59,856 nt of DNA from Pseudomonas syringae (GTDB taxonomy: Bacteria; Pseudomonadota; Gammaproteobacteria; Pseudomonadales; Pseudomonadaceae): NCBI RefSeq assembly GCF_021606685.1, contig NZ_WKCB01000030.1, positions 1-59,856 on the forward strand, in the 5' to 3' direction. A program made the translations under genes and the position numbers. Positions 26,372 through 35,618 of this stretch are shown here, piece after piece (the first letter of the stretch is position 1; every line of letters starts with the position of its first letter). The notes beneath the pieces are model-generated. The model was not told the origin of the DNA, made no database searches, and worked only from the letters and a program-made list of their open reading frames with translations.

Positions 26372-26397
26372 AAAAGCAGCTCATCCTGGTCAGTGTT

Positions 26398-27324
26398 TCA
26401 GTCGGTGATATAGCGCACGCCGGGCTTGGCGCGTTCATCCACCACCAGTTCGAACACATCCGGCCGGGCGTAATGCCCCACCACGTCGTAGTCATACCGC
26501 GCACGCACCAGGTCATCGGTATTGATCTGCGCGGTCAGCAGCCCCGCTTCACCCAGCAACGGCCCGGCCAGGATGTCGCCCATCGGGCCGACGATCACAC
26601 TGCCGCCGGCGATCAGCGGGCGCTCTGAAGGCCAGTTTGCCACCTCGATGCCCAGCGCCTCGGGCGACGCCTGCACCTGACACGCACTGACCACAAAGCA
26701 GCGCCCCTCATGGGCCACGTGGCGCATGCTGACCTGCCACATCTCGCGCTCATCCACCGTCGGCGCGCACCACACCTCCACGCCCTTGGCGTACATCGCC
26801 GTGCGCAGCAGCGGCATCATGTTCTCCCAGCACACCGCAGCGCCGACGCGCCCGACCGCGCTGTCGATCACCGGTAACGTCGAGCCGTCACCCTTGCCCC
26901 AGATCAGCCGCTCGGTCCCGGTGGGCATCAGCTTGCGGTGCTTGGCCACCAGGCCGCCCGCCGGTTCGAAATACAACACGGTGCAATACAGGGTGCTGCC
27001 GCTGCGCTCGATCACACCCAGGACCAGGCTGGCGCCGGTGCGCGCCGCCAAACCCGCCAAGGCCTCAGTCTCGGCGCCCGGCACATCGATGGCATTGGCA
27101 AAATACCGCGCAAAGGCTTCGCGGCCTTCAGGCAGGCGGTAGCCCAGCTGCGTGCCAAAGCCTTCACCTTTGGGGTAGCCGCCCAGCAGCGCTTCGGGCA
27201 TCACCACCAAGTGCGCGCCGCTGCGTGTTATCGCGTCTTCATAGGCAAGGATTTGCGCCAGGGTGTCGGCCTTGCCGCCGGGCAAGGCGCCGATTTGCAG
27301 GGCTGCCACGGTAGAAATGGGCAT
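26398..27324 (-). CDS. Nitrilase (carbon-nitrogen hydrolase superfamily)
   Basis: A 308-residue hydrolase with the superfamily triad: Glu in [12 protein letters not shown] (near 43), Lys in [15 protein letters not shown] (near 128) and Cys in [13 protein letters not shown] (near 162). The CWEN context and the H-RKLxPTxxERxxWGxGDG segment are those of true nitrilases (branch 1), which turn nitriles into carboxylic acids plus ammonia. The ATG at 27324 is chosen because GGAG lies 8 bases upstream, rather than the GTG at 27333. It is divergent from a LysR gene 82 bases away, its likely regulator. Confidence 0.88.
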   Translation of the reverse strand: MPISTVAALQIGALPGGKADTLAQILAYEDAITRSGAHLVVMPEALLGGYPKGEGFGTQLGYRLPEGREAFARYFANAIDVPGAETEALAGLAARTGASLVLGVIERSGSTLYCTVLYFEPAGGLVAKHRKLMPTGTERLIWGKGDGSTLPVIDSAVGRVGAAVCWENMMPLLRTAMYAKGVEVWCAPTVDEREMWQVSMRHVAHEGRCFVVSACQVQASPEALGIEVANWPSERPLIAGGSVIVGPMGDILAGPLLGEAGLLTAQINTDDLVRARYDYDVVGHYARPDVFELVVDERAKPGVRYITD

Positions 27325-27406
27325 CACGTTCACTCCGAATCAGGGGGGTTGCCCATTCTCGCGCCAGCCTCGATCATGAATAAAGCCCACCTCAGTGCTG
27401 AATGAT

Positions 27407-28321
27407 ATGAGCCAAACAAATATCGCCCAGGTCGATCTGAACCTGCTGAAAACCTTCGAAGCCCTGCATGACGAGTCCAGCGCCAGCCGCGCGGCGTTGC
27501 GTTTGGGCGTCACGCAGTCAGCGATCAGCGCGGGCCTGCGGCGCTTGCGCGAGGTGTACGGCGACCAGCTGTTTGTGCGCACCGGCCGGGGGTTGGCGCC
27601 GACGCTGCGGGCCAACCAGTTGAAGCCGGTGATCAGTGAGGCACTGGATCGCTGCCGGCAGAGCCTGGCGATGGTCAACCCGGATAACCAGCAGTACCAG
27701 GGTCGGTCCGTGGTGCTGGGGTTATCGGATGATTTCGAGATTGCCTACGGCCACCGGCTGATCGCTGAGATCGCGCAGCGTGCGCCTAAGCTGCGGGTGA
27801 TTTTCCGCCAGACCCACAGCCAGATCGTCGCGGGCGCGCTGCTCGATCGCACGCTGGACCTGGCGATTACCGCCGGTGGGTTCGCCCAAGGCCGCTTGAG
27901 TCGGCAGGTGCTGGGCGAAGGCGATTACCGCTGCCTGCTGGATGCGGACCAGGCAAGCATCAGCCTGGACGAGTTCGTCAGGCGCGAGCATATATTGGTG
28001 TCATCCGGCGGGTTCATCGGGATTACCGATGAGGGGTTGGCGGCGCACGGGTTGAGCCGCCAGGTGTGCGCCTCGACCAGCCATTTTGCAGCGCTGCCGT
28101 TTTTGCTCAAGGGCAGCCAGGCGGTGGCGACCATTCCAGGGCATGCGGCGTTGGCTATTGCCGAAATGACCGGTTTGCGTGTACTGCCCTGCCCGCTGGA
28201 TCTGCCCCGTTACCCGGTGGAGCTGGGTTGGCGCACCCAGGCCCAACGTGATCCGATGTTGCTGAAAGTGCGCGAGGCTATTGCCGAGTGCTTTACTTCG
28301 CCGCCGCCATCAGCTTGTTGA
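27407..28321 (+). CDS. LysR-family transcriptional regulator
   Basis: A 304-residue regulator with an N-terminal winged helix (about 8-65: VDLNLLKTFEALHDESSASRAALRLGVTQSAISAGLRRLR) and a LysR substrate-binding domain (from about 95). The subgroup with LxTFxAL and a shortened C-terminus resembles NodD/SyrM-type regulators. It is divergent from the nitrilase gene, which LysR-type proteins commonly control from the shared intergenic region. The 3' end overlaps the convergent 84-residue gene by 29 bases. Confidence 0.88.
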   Translation: MSQTNIAQVDLNLLKTFEALHDESSASRAALRLGVTQSAISAGLRRLREVYGDQLFVRTGRGLAPTLRANQLKPVISEALDRCRQSLAMVNPDNQQYQGRSVVLGLSDDFEIAYGHRLIAEIAQRAPKLRVIFRQTHSQIVAGALLDRTLDLAITAGGFAQGRLSRQVLGEGDYRCLLDADQASISLDEFVRREHILVSSGGFIGITDEGLAAHGLSRQVCASTSHFAALPFLLKGSQAVATIPGHAALAIAEMTGLRVLPCPLDLPRYPVELGWRTQAQRDPMLLKVREAIAECFTSPPPSAC

Positions 28322-28547
28322 CTTCACTGCGCACCATGTTGGAAAACTCCGGCGGTGACATGCCGTCGAGTTCGGCGCGGACCCATTCAGCCCACTTGCC
28401 TTTGCGCTTGGCGCGCTCGCCGAACAACCGCGCGGCCTCGCCCTTGGCCTTGCCCAGGTTGGTTTGCCACAGGTCGTAGAGGCGCGACTTTTCATCTTCC
28501 AGCTCGGCGCGTTCGGCGAGGGTCTTGTTGGCCAGATTGAAGCTCAT
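28293..28547 (-). CDS. Small conserved charged protein, unknown function
   Basis: An 84-residue soluble protein rich in K, E and A with a predicted long helix (LAERAELEDEKSRLYDLW) and the later AEWVRAELDGMSPPEF. I recall similar short proteins in many Pseudomonas genomes but no function. Its coding end overlaps the end of the LysR gene on the other strand by 29 bases. Codon use and charge pattern look coding on this strand. Confidence 0.7.
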   Translation of the reverse strand: MSFNLANKTLAERAELEDEKSRLYDLWQTNLGKAKGEAARLFGERAKRKGKWAEWVRAELDGMSPPEFSNMVRSEVNKLMAAAK

Positions 28548-28711
28548 GTTGAATTACCTGCTGCACAAATAGGCGACATCTTACACTGTAGGTCGAAATT
28601 ACCGGCTCCGGATTTTCCCCGAAACCGGCCCCGGGCAAAAAAACTGCAACTTTTGCCGCGGCCCGACACTCCATTGTTCACTGTCACATTCACCCGCAAG
28701 GAGTCACCACA

Positions 28712-29032
28712 ATGGCCCGCAAAACAGCCGCACAAGCCGTCGAAGATCAAATCAAGGATCAAGCCTTCAGCGAACTCACCGCGCTGATCGAAGAGTCGGA
28801 CAAACTGCTCAAAAGCAGCGCCTCCCTGGTGGGCGAGGAAGGTGAAACCTTGCGTGAGCAGGTCGCCATCAAGCTCAAGCAAGCCCTGGAGTCCGTGTCC
28901 AACGTGCGCGAACGCAGCAAGCCGGTGGTCGATGCCACTGAAACCTACATCGGTGGCCACCCATGGCAAACCGTGGCCATCTCCGCCGGTTTCGGCCTGG
29001 TAGTTGGCCTGTTGCTGGGTCGTCGTAACTGA
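28712..29032 (+). CDS. DUF883 family protein (ElaB/YqjD-like)
   Basis: A 106-residue protein. An amphipathic helical N-terminal part (about 1-75, with TALIEESDKLLKSSASLVGEEGETLREQ) is followed by a single C-terminal membrane anchor (about 86-104) ending GLLLGRRN. This is the ElaB/YqjD/YgaM layout: tail-anchored inner-membrane proteins, some of which bind ribosomes in stationary phase. AAGGAG lies before the ATG. It is monocistronic, with a terminator following. Confidence 0.9.
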   Translation: MARKTAAQAVEDQIKDQAFSELTALIEESDKLLKSSASLVGEEGETLREQVAIKLKQALESVSNVRERSKPVVDATETYIGGHPWQTVAISAGFGLVVGLLLGRRN

Positions 29033-29038
29033 TACACC

Positions 29039-29063
29039 GGGGCTGCGCCATTCGCGCAGCCCC
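29039..29063. terminator. Hairpin between convergent DUF883 and dpkA genes
   Basis: GGGGCTGCGC (29039-29048), loop CATTC, GCGCAGCCCC (29054-29063). A 10-bp GC-rich stem between two gene ends that lie 33 bases apart. Confidence 0.75.
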
Positions 29064-29065
29064 GC

Positions 29066-30103
29066 TTAATCTGCGGCCAGTTCGTGCAACTGCCTCAGGT
29101 CCTTCGCTTCAATCTCAATACCGGCTTCCTGCGACTTCGCCCGCGTGCGATGACGTCGATCCCCCGGCAGCCGCCGCAACCCCGCCGCATGCATCTGCCG
29201 CACCAGTTCCTGGCTGCGCTCGGCAAAGCTTTGGCCGGCGGTTTTGCTCGGGTCGATGACGATCAGCAATTGCCCCGTCCAGGGGGTACGTGCGCCAGGG
29301 TGGTCGGCCCAGTTGAACTCAAAAGAAAAGTTACCGCCGGTCAAGGCCGCCGCCAACAGCTCAACCATCATCGACAGCGCCGAGCCTTTGTGGCCGCCAA
29401 ACGGCAGCAACGCACCGCCTTCCAGCACGGCCTTGGGGTCAGTGGTGGGTTGGCCCAGGCTGTCCACGCCCATGCCCGTCGGCAGGCGCTCGCCCTTGCG
29501 CGCGGCGATCTGCACGTCGCCATGGGCAATCGCGCTGGTGGCCAGGTCGAAGACAATGGGCGCGCCATCGGCACGCGGGGCAGCGAAGGCAATCGGGTTG
29601 GTGCCGAACAACGGGCGGTCGGCGCCATGGGGCACCACACAGGTCATGCTGTTGACCACGCTCAGCGCCACCAGCCCCTCTTCGGCGAAGGGTTCGACGT
29701 CTGGCCAGAGCGCGGCAAAGTGATGGGAGTTGTGAATTGCCAGCAACGCGATGCCGGCACTGCGGGCCTTGTCCACCAACAGCGCGCGGGCGGCGGCCAG
29801 GGCCGGCTGGGCGAACCCGTTTGCCGCATCGACCCGCACGAACCCGGACGCCACATCGGTGACCACCGGCGTGGCCTTGCCGTTGACCCAACCGCTGGCC
29901 AGGGTGCTGAGGTAGCCGGGGATACGGAAGATGCCATGGCTATGGGCACCGTCGCGCTCGGCGCTGGCGCAATTGTGCGCCAGGATCGCGGCGACTGCGG
30001 GCGAGGTGCCGTGCTTCACAAACACCTCGTGCAGCAAGCCTACCAGCGCGTTGAAGCCGATGAGCGCGGTAGCACTTTCAACTATCGGGGACTGGGCTGA
30101 CAT
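29066..30103 (-). CDS. dpkA: Delta1-piperideine-2-carboxylate/pyrroline-2-carboxylate reductase (Ldh_2 family)
   Basis: A 345-residue NADPH-dependent reductase of the malate/L-lactate dehydrogenase (Ldh_2) fold. Hallmarks are AERDGAHSHGIFRIPGYL (catalytic His, near 53), NSHHFAALWPDVEPFAEEG (near 125), GTNPIAFAAPR (near 170) and LPFGGHKGSALSMMVELLAAALTGG (near 240). The sequence agrees closely with what I remember of P. syringae DpkA, which reduces the cyclic imines of D-lysine and D-proline catabolism to L-pipecolate and L-proline. GGAG lies 7 bases before the ATG. The gene stands alone, without the rest of the lysine pathway nearby. Confidence 0.85.
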   Translation of the reverse strand: MSAQSPIVESATALIGFNALVGLLHEVFVKHGTSPAVAAILAHNCASAERDGAHSHGIFRIPGYLSTLASGWVNGKATPVVTDVASGFVRVDAANGFAQPALAAARALLVDKARSAGIALLAIHNSHHFAALWPDVEPFAEEGLVALSVVNSMTCVVPHGADRPLFGTNPIAFAAPRADGAPIVFDLATSAIAHGDVQIAARKGERLPTGMGVDSLGQPTTDPKAVLEGGALLPFGGHKGSALSMMVELLAAALTGGNFSFEFNWADHPGARTPWTGQLLIVIDPSKTAGQSFAERSQELVRQMHAAGLRRLPGDRRHRTRAKSQEAGIEIEAKDLRQLHELAAD

Positions 30104-30296
30104 CTGTAGCTCCGATTTTTAGAATTGGGAGAGACAACAAGAATCCAGGCCGTCGATTAAACAACGCTCCGTGTGCCTGCTGTCAACGGGCGCTTGAGGC
30201 AGGCGCCGGTTTTTATGCTTGAGCTATCTACCGCCCCGCCACGCGCTGCCGACACCAGACTCGCCTGCTACCTGCCGCAACGATGGAGCGCACAGC

Positions 30297-33266
30297 ATGG
30301 CGAACGTCACCCCACCCTACTATTTCGACGAATTTCTACGCCCGGCCAGACGCAGGGCACCTACCGCGCGGGAGCGTGAGTTGGGGTTCTCGTTGAAAGA
30401 CCTTGATTGGCTGTACACGGTGTACTACGCCTCCGACACCGCACGTAAAAACTCGACGGTGCGCGATGCTCCGATGCTAGTGGAAAGGTTGCACATCAAC
30501 CTCGCCGGTAGCGACGCCCTGCCGCTGCCCGGTGCCTTCGTGATGAGCCCCACCCCCGATGACGCCAAGGCGGTGCTGTACACCCCTGACGGTGGTCTTG
30601 AGCTGTTCGACAGCCACGCTGACCTGTTGAGCGAGGTAGCACAACGCCTGACAGAGGCGAGTCAGCGCAGTGAATTGCTGCAGTTTGTGTCCGTCGGCGA
30701 ACGTAACGCGCTGCCAGCCACTGCGCCGCTGACGGTCACTACCAGCACCATCCTGGGCCCGGTGATGGAAGACCAGGAACACGCCATCCTGGCGTCCCAG
30801 CAGAAAAACGTAGCGCTGATGCTTAACGAGCTGTGCAAGCTTCCCAGTTTGAACGAGATGCTCGACACGTTGCTCGGCATCATGGCGCGCTCCTACTTCC
30901 CACGCCTGAACCAGGGCGACACGCGGGTGAACGCCTTCGTCTCGGCACCCAATGGCGAGCACAGCCATTGGGTGGCCTCCGATTCCTTACGCGACACGCT
31001 GTTACGCTTTTATGTCCAGCAAGCCTGGCCAATCGGGCAGACACACAGCTACTTCAACAGCGCCCATGACACGCGCAGCTTCAGCAAGGAACAGCTGGCC
31101 GAGGACCAGCAACGCTGGGACAGTGTGGTCGAGCAAACAAGCGCGGCGCTTGCAAAATTATTGAACAGCCTGCTGCAGGTCTACTGGAATGAAGACTGCA
31201 CGGCGGGTCAGTCACGCTTGCAGCTCTTCACCCAGGTGATGCGCGACAAGTTTCGCGCCGACCTGCTGTTCAAACATCAGCAAACCATTGTGTCGGCTGA
31301 CGAAAGCCGGACATTGCGCGGCGCAATCCTGCCGGACCACGCCACGCACGCAGCCTTGGACCACCACTTGAGCGTAGAAAAGGTACGCATTGATAGCGCG
31401 TTTCAACATCACGTCGACCTGGCCGGCACCCTGATGATCAGCAACGCCCACGCTTACCTCTATACCCAATCGCGTGGCCTGCAGGTGCTGGGCAGCCTCA
31501 GTGACCTGAACGCTACCTTGCTGACCATGCTCAAAACCGCCGGTTATGAGGATGAGCTGCTCAATTTCCTGTCGCTGGATGAACGCAGTGTGTTTGTCGG
31601 CATCGATCAGCCGCAGGTGACCGGCAAGCCCGTGGTCGGCGATGTGTTTCAGGCAATGCTCGAAGACATCGTCGCCAAACAGGCCGACAACCTCGAGTAT
31701 GCGCTGGCGTTTTATCGGCGCAGCGTGGGCAGCATCGACCTGGGTGCATTGCTCGACAGTGCCCTGTATGTACGCGCCATGCTCGACAGCCGCTTGCTGG
31801 AGCCGCAACCAGACGGGCGCTGGAGCGTACACCCGAGCAGCAGCGGCAATGACCGCCCCACCACGGTTCAGGCGCAAAAGGCCAAGCTGCACCTGCAACG
31901 CCTGCAAGTGGTCGAGACGGCCCTGGCACTGGCTCGCAGTCAGCCTCCCAGGTTTGGCCCAACCGGTTTGCAAACGTTACCGGTCCAGCTGCTGGAGAGT
32001 CACCAGGCACAGCTCAGCCATGGAATGCTGCAAGGCCTGAGCGGCGAGGCGCAACTGAGGCGACTGCACAACAGCCTGCCAGCCAACGCCCTGGCGCTGC
32101 TGGACAGCGTGCTCCACGCCGACAGCATGACCCGCGAGAAGCGCCGGGGCCTGAACGGGTTTATCCCGGATGCCTATGGCCTGACCTTACACCTCGGCTC
32201 GCCTGCCACGCCCCATGCACTGGCCAATTGTTTTGTACTGACCGAACGTGGCGGCACAGACCCTGCTCACTCAGGGGCGGCAGTACTCTGGACACCCCGT
32301 TGCGGCGTTGAGGCGTTTGCGTCGATCAAGGCCCTGCGTGACACCCTTGAGCAACGCTTGCAAGACGCCCAAGCGCGATTACCGCTGATAGAGAACCTGC
32401 CGCCCTCCAAGCGGGTGCCCCATCAGTCCTGTCAGCTCGGCCCGCTGCGACGTCTCGACGCCCACTTGCTGAACGATCGGCAACAGTCTTACCGCGACTT
32501 CATCAGTGACGAGATTGGCCATGTGCGCTCGATGAAACTGAGCGCACAGCGTTACGAACAATGGATGGACAGCTTGATCCGTCGCGCCCCCCCGACCAAC
32601 CTGCCCAGGGCCACGGCCATCGCACAGGCCCTCATCCACCAGCAGGCACTTCCGGTCTGGCTGGGCATGGCGCGCCCGAGCGAGCAGATCCTGCACGCCG
32701 AATTGCTCGAGCAATACCGCGTCAACGCGCTGGATGAGCGTGACTATCTGCACAGCATCACAACCCTGCGCGAGCAGGCCGTGAGCAGCCTCTCGACGTT
32801 GCTCAACGCCCGTTTTCCGGGGCAAGTGGTGAACCCGGACCATGTAATGATCCCGGGTCGCATCAACCTGGCGGGCAACACGCAGACGCTGACAGACTTC
32901 GCCCTGCGACACTTGCCTGTACTGCGCGGCGAAGACATCCGGCCACACTCGCGAACGGCCACGCCGTTGCCGGCGGCACTGGACGGCACGGCAGTGGTGC
33001 AACTGGTTCGCCAGTTGGACTTGAAAAGCTTCTACCAGGAACAACTGACCACCCATCTCAAAGGCGATACGCAGGCAACCCGTGAGCGTCGCCAGCTGTT
33101 CTGCCAGCAATTGCCCTGGCAATTGCTGCAGTACGCCCATCAACAAAAACTCGAAGGGCGGCTGTCGGCATCGGCGTGGAGCCTGATCCAGCAAGTCTTC
33201 GACATGCCCGACGGTGTGGCACGCGCTACGGTAACTGACGCATGTGGCACGCGCTACGGTAACTGA
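30297..33266 (+). CDS. N-terminal part of a frameshifted giant toxin-like protein (dermonecrotic-toxin/DUF6543 type)
   Basis: An open frame of 989 residues whose sequence style (YYFDEFLRPARRRAPTARERELG, RLHINLAGSDALPLPGAFVMSP) matches the very large Pseudomonas proteins annotated with a dermonecrotic-toxin N-terminal domain (DUF6543). There is no signal peptide, as is usual in that group. The ATG at 30297 has GGAG 8 bases upstream and is preferred to an earlier in-frame start at 30219. At 33215-33270 a perfect 28-bp tandem duplication shifts the frame and ends it with GTRYGN-stop. Removing one copy would fuse it in frame to the next segment, giving 1619 residues. As it stands the gene is probably inactive, or yields two fragments. 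Confidence 0.75.
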   Translation: MANVTPPYYFDEFLRPARRRAPTARERELGFSLKDLDWLYTVYYASDTARKNSTVRDAPMLVERLHINLAGSDALPLPGAFVMSPTPDDAKAVLYTPDGGLELFDSHADLLSEVAQRLTEASQRSELLQFVSVGERNALPATAPLTVTTSTILGPVMEDQEHAILASQQKNVALMLNELCKLPSLNEMLDTLLGIMARSYFPRLNQGDTRVNAFVSAPNGEHSHWVASDSLRDTLLRFYVQQAWPIGQTHSYFNSAHDTRSFSKEQLAEDQQRWDSVVEQTSAALAKLLNSLLQVYWNEDCTAGQSRLQLFTQVMRDKFRADLLFKHQQTIVSADESRTLRGAILPDHATHAALDHHLSVEKVRIDSAFQHHVDLAGTLMISNAHAYLYTQSRGLQVLGSLSDLNATLLTMLKTAGYEDELLNFLSLDERSVFVGIDQPQVTGKPVVGDVFQAMLEDIVAKQADNLEYALAFYRRSVGSIDLGALLDSALYVRAMLDSRLLEPQPDGRWSVHPSSSGNDRPTTVQAQKAKLHLQRLQVVETALALARSQPPRFGPTGLQTLPVQLLESHQAQLSHGMLQGLSGEAQLRRLHNSLPANALALLDSVLHADSMTREKRRGLNGFIPDAYGLTLHLGSPATPHALANCFVLTERGGTDPAHSGAAVLWTPRCGVEAFASIKALRDTLEQRLQDAQARLPLIENLPPSKRVPHQSCQLGPLRRLDAHLLNDRQQSYRDFISDEIGHVRSMKLSAQRYEQWMDSLIRRAPPTNLPRATAIAQALIHQQALPVWLGMARPSEQILHAELLEQYRVNALDERDYLHSITTLREQAVSSLSTLLNARFPGQVVNPDHVMIPGRINLAGNTQTLTDFALRHLPVLRGEDIRPHSRTATPLPAALDGTAVVQLVRQLDLKSFYQEQLTTHLKGDTQATRERRQLFCQQLPWQLLQYAHQQKLEGRLSASAWSLIQQVFDMPDGVARATVTDACGTRYGN

Positions 33267-33270
33267 CGCA
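33215..33270. repeat. Perfect 28-bp tandem duplication inside the toxin gene
   Basis: Copy 1 is 33215-33242 and copy 2 is 33243-33270. They are identical and begin TGTGGCACGCGCTACGG. Because 28 is not a multiple of three, the duplication causes the frameshift. Each copy read in the coding frame gives VARATVTDA. Confidence 0.98.
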
Positions 33271-35184
33271 ACGGCAAACATCTGCCCGCTTGAACTGATC
33301 GCCACCCCAGGCGCGACGCCGGCCAACGCACTGTGCTGCTACCTCATTGGCACACCGACGGCCGCTTCCGGCCCGCTGGTGCTGTATGCGCCCTACAGCC
33401 CCCAGCACATGTTGACGGAATACGCGAATGAGGCCGCATTGATCAATGCGTTCACCGCCCCCGGCGCGCTGCAGGACTGGGTGACCGGTCAGATGCAAGC
33501 CGCCCATCAAGCCACCTACCGCAATTTGCTGGCCCAACAAGACAGTCGGGGCGCCTCGGAAATCCGTCTCGGCGCCGCCTATATCACCGGCAATCTGCTC
33601 AAAAAGCTGTTTGAGGACAATAGCGAGATGTTGCTCAGGATGCTCGACAGTCAGTTTTCCGCATCAGGCAAGGCTCAGTGGGACGCGATCACCAGCCTGC
33701 TCGGGCAGGCGATCCCTAAAGGCTTGATGTTCATGGCCGGTAAACTGGCCTACCCATTGGTGGTTTGGCGCAGCTACCAACTGTTCAAGACCTCCGCTGA
33801 AGATTTGCAGCAGCACCGCTGGCAGCACGCGCTGAAAACCTTTGCCCGTGGCGTGGCCGAGCTGGCCTCGTTGCGCACAGAGCTGGACCGGCTGTTGCCA
33901 CCCGCCTCTTCGCCGCAGCAAGACGTCTCGCTGGAGGCGTGGCTCAACCCCCCTCAGGCAGCCGCCGCCACGCTGGCGGATGTAGACCTGACAGCACCTG
34001 GGCGCACCGGGTTGCGGGCATTTGAAGACCACGATATTGCGCTGGCGGACCTCACGCCCAGCACCTCGACACAGCCTTACAGAGATAGCACCGGAGCACT
34101 CCATTGCGTGCCGCTGGCGGGCAAGGTGTACCCGGTGAAAAAAGCCGGCGAACACTGGCGTCTGAGCAAAGGCGAACTCCACGGCCCTTATGTAAAAAGC
34201 AGCGCCCAGGGCGGCTGGACACTGGACCTCGATGGGCATAACCCGCGCTACGGCCAATCCTTGAAGCGCTTGGCAGGCAAGGTGTACACGCGGGCAGCCG
34301 AACGAGAGGTCATCAATATCGAAGCCGTGGGCATGCGCGAAATCGCGGCCTTATCCAATTGGAAGGCGCAGTGCATTGATGAAGCGCTGAATGTCGCGAC
34401 TTACTATGCAGTGACGTGCAAACGCAACCTGAGCCACTTTGCGACACTGCGCGAGCCCAATAGCCGGCTCGGGCGGTTCTTCACCGAGTTACTGGGCGTG
34501 GGCACGTTGACGGCCGATCACGTGCAGAAAATCGAGCGGCGCGTGGACGAGGTGCTCGACGAGTTGACCAATCACACGCTGATCGGTCCCGACTCGCAGC
34601 GTTTTGTCAGCGGTACCCATCGCTACAACCCCGAAAACAGCTTTGCCTTCGTGATACCCGATGACCTGGACCAAAAGATCTACTTGCTGGACCGCTTCTT
34701 CGACCCCGGGATGGACGTCTATCAAAACCGCTTGACCACGCCGTTCAACATTTCGGCGCATGCGCGGGCGGCGTCGTTGATTCACGAGATATCGCACATC
34801 AAATCCTTGACCGAGGACCTGGCTTACCTCGACTCGATGCGGCCGTTCCACGACCTGATCAACACCAACATCCAGGGCGCCGGGGTGATGCAGACCGACC
34901 TTGCCGACCTGCGCCTGACCGCCCTCTCCACCTTGACGCCCGCCAGACTGCTGTTCAAGGCATGGGACGAATTCTCGCAAGCCTGGGAGGATTTCGGCAG
35001 CCGAAACGTGACCTCACCGCTCAAAGATAAAGTCCTGCGCACCACCGGCAGCCGGAGCCTCGCTGAGGCGCGGGTGATTTTCATGAGCGACGCCGATAAA
35101 CGCATTGACACCATCCTGGCGAATGCCGACTCGGTGACGTATCTGATCAGTCAACTGGGGCGAGAACTGGATGCGGGAGCCTGA
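33244..35184 (+). CDS. C-terminal part of the frameshifted toxin-like protein, with HExxH motif
   Basis: An open frame of 646 residues from a GTG at 33244 inside the second repeat copy. It continues the upstream protein (VARATVTDA appears in both) and has no convincing ribosome-binding site, so it is most likely the displaced 3' half of one gene. A helical stretch (about 100-200) precedes a C-terminal region with the possible zinc-protease motif LIHEISHIKS (H514, E515, H518), which would be near residue 1487 of the restored protein. The motif is suggestive only, since no third metal ligand is certain. It ends at a hairpin shared with the convergent PepSY gene. Independent translation by coupling (23-base overlap) remains possible. 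Confidence 0.7.
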   Translation: MARATVTDATANICPLELIATPGATPANALCCYLIGTPTAASGPLVLYAPYSPQHMLTEYANEAALINAFTAPGALQDWVTGQMQAAHQATYRNLLAQQDSRGASEIRLGAAYITGNLLKKLFEDNSEMLLRMLDSQFSASGKAQWDAITSLLGQAIPKGLMFMAGKLAYPLVVWRSYQLFKTSAEDLQQHRWQHALKTFARGVAELASLRTELDRLLPPASSPQQDVSLEAWLNPPQAAAATLADVDLTAPGRTGLRAFEDHDIALADLTPSTSTQPYRDSTGALHCVPLAGKVYPVKKAGEHWRLSKGELHGPYVKSSAQGGWTLDLDGHNPRYGQSLKRLAGKVYTRAAEREVINIEAVGMREIAALSNWKAQCIDEALNVATYYAVTCKRNLSHFATLREPNSRLGRFFTELLGVGTLTADHVQKIERRVDEVLDELTNHTLIGPDSQRFVSGTHRYNPENSFAFVIPDDLDQKIYLLDRFFDPGMDVYQNRLTTPFNISAHARAASLIHEISHIKSLTEDLAYLDSMRPFHDLINTNIQGAGVMQTDLADLRLTALSTLTPARLLFKAWDEFSQAWEDFGSRNVTSPLKDKVLRTTGSRSLAEARVIFMSDADKRIDTILANADSVTYLISQLGRELDAGA

Positions 35185-35194
35185 GCAGGCTCCC
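35175..35194. terminator. Hairpin overlapping the toxin stop codon
   Basis: GGGAGCCT (35175-35182), loop GAGC, AGGCTCCC (35187-35194). The stop TGA (35182-35184) lies in the stem and loop. No T-run follows. It is shared with the convergent PepSY gene, which ends at 35206. Confidence 0.65.
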
Positions 35195-35205
35195 GGCGGG
35201 GTACG

Positions 35206-35475
35206 TCAGTCTTTCTGGTCACGCAGGATGTTGCCCGAAGCGCCGTCGATACGCGCTTCATACACCGTGCCGTCGGACTTGCGGCCTTTGACTTCCCAAT
35301 AGCCGTTGTCGTCGGCTTCCGCCGCATAGACCTCGATGTACCCGGCCTTGGTCTTGGCCACTTCGATGGCCTTTTCGATGGTGATCCAGCCTGCGCCGGG
35401 TTTATCGGCCAGCGCAGCGCCGGCGCTGAGCAGAGCGGTGGTTGCACACAGGGCGACTAAGGTTTTCTTCAGCAT
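35206..35475 (-). CDS. Small periplasmic PepSY-domain protein
   Basis: An 89-residue protein. The signal peptide (about 1-22, MLKKTLVALCATTALLSAG..ALA) is followed by a single PepSY domain: WITIEKAIEVAKTKAGYIEVYAAEADDNGYWEVKG and the closing strand YEARIDGASGNILRDQKD. PepSY domains are thought to bind or inhibit peptidases or respond to envelope conditions, and many small ones are metal- or PhoPQ-regulated. The ATG at 35475 is chosen because the signal peptide starts there. It is divergent from the FecR-like gene. Confidence 0.88.
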   Translation of the reverse strand: MLKKTLVALCATTALLSAGAALADKPGAGWITIEKAIEVAKTKAGYIEVYAAEADDNGYWEVKGRKSDGTVYEARIDGASGNILRDQKD

Positions 35476-35618
35476 CTTCGTACTCCATTGTGGGAATGTC
35501 CTGAATTTTTTAGGAGCCCGCCAAACGAGAATAAGTTCCAATTGATGTGCAATCGCCATGATGGCTGTTCTCGCCGTCCCCCTCGGGAGGTTAGAATGCG
35601 TGAAATCAGGATGAATTA

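Noticed and set aside
30219..30296. Longer N-terminus for the toxin-like protein
   Set aside because: The ATG at 30297 has a proper GGAG eight bases upstream; the extension reads as proline/arginine-rich non-coding sequence.
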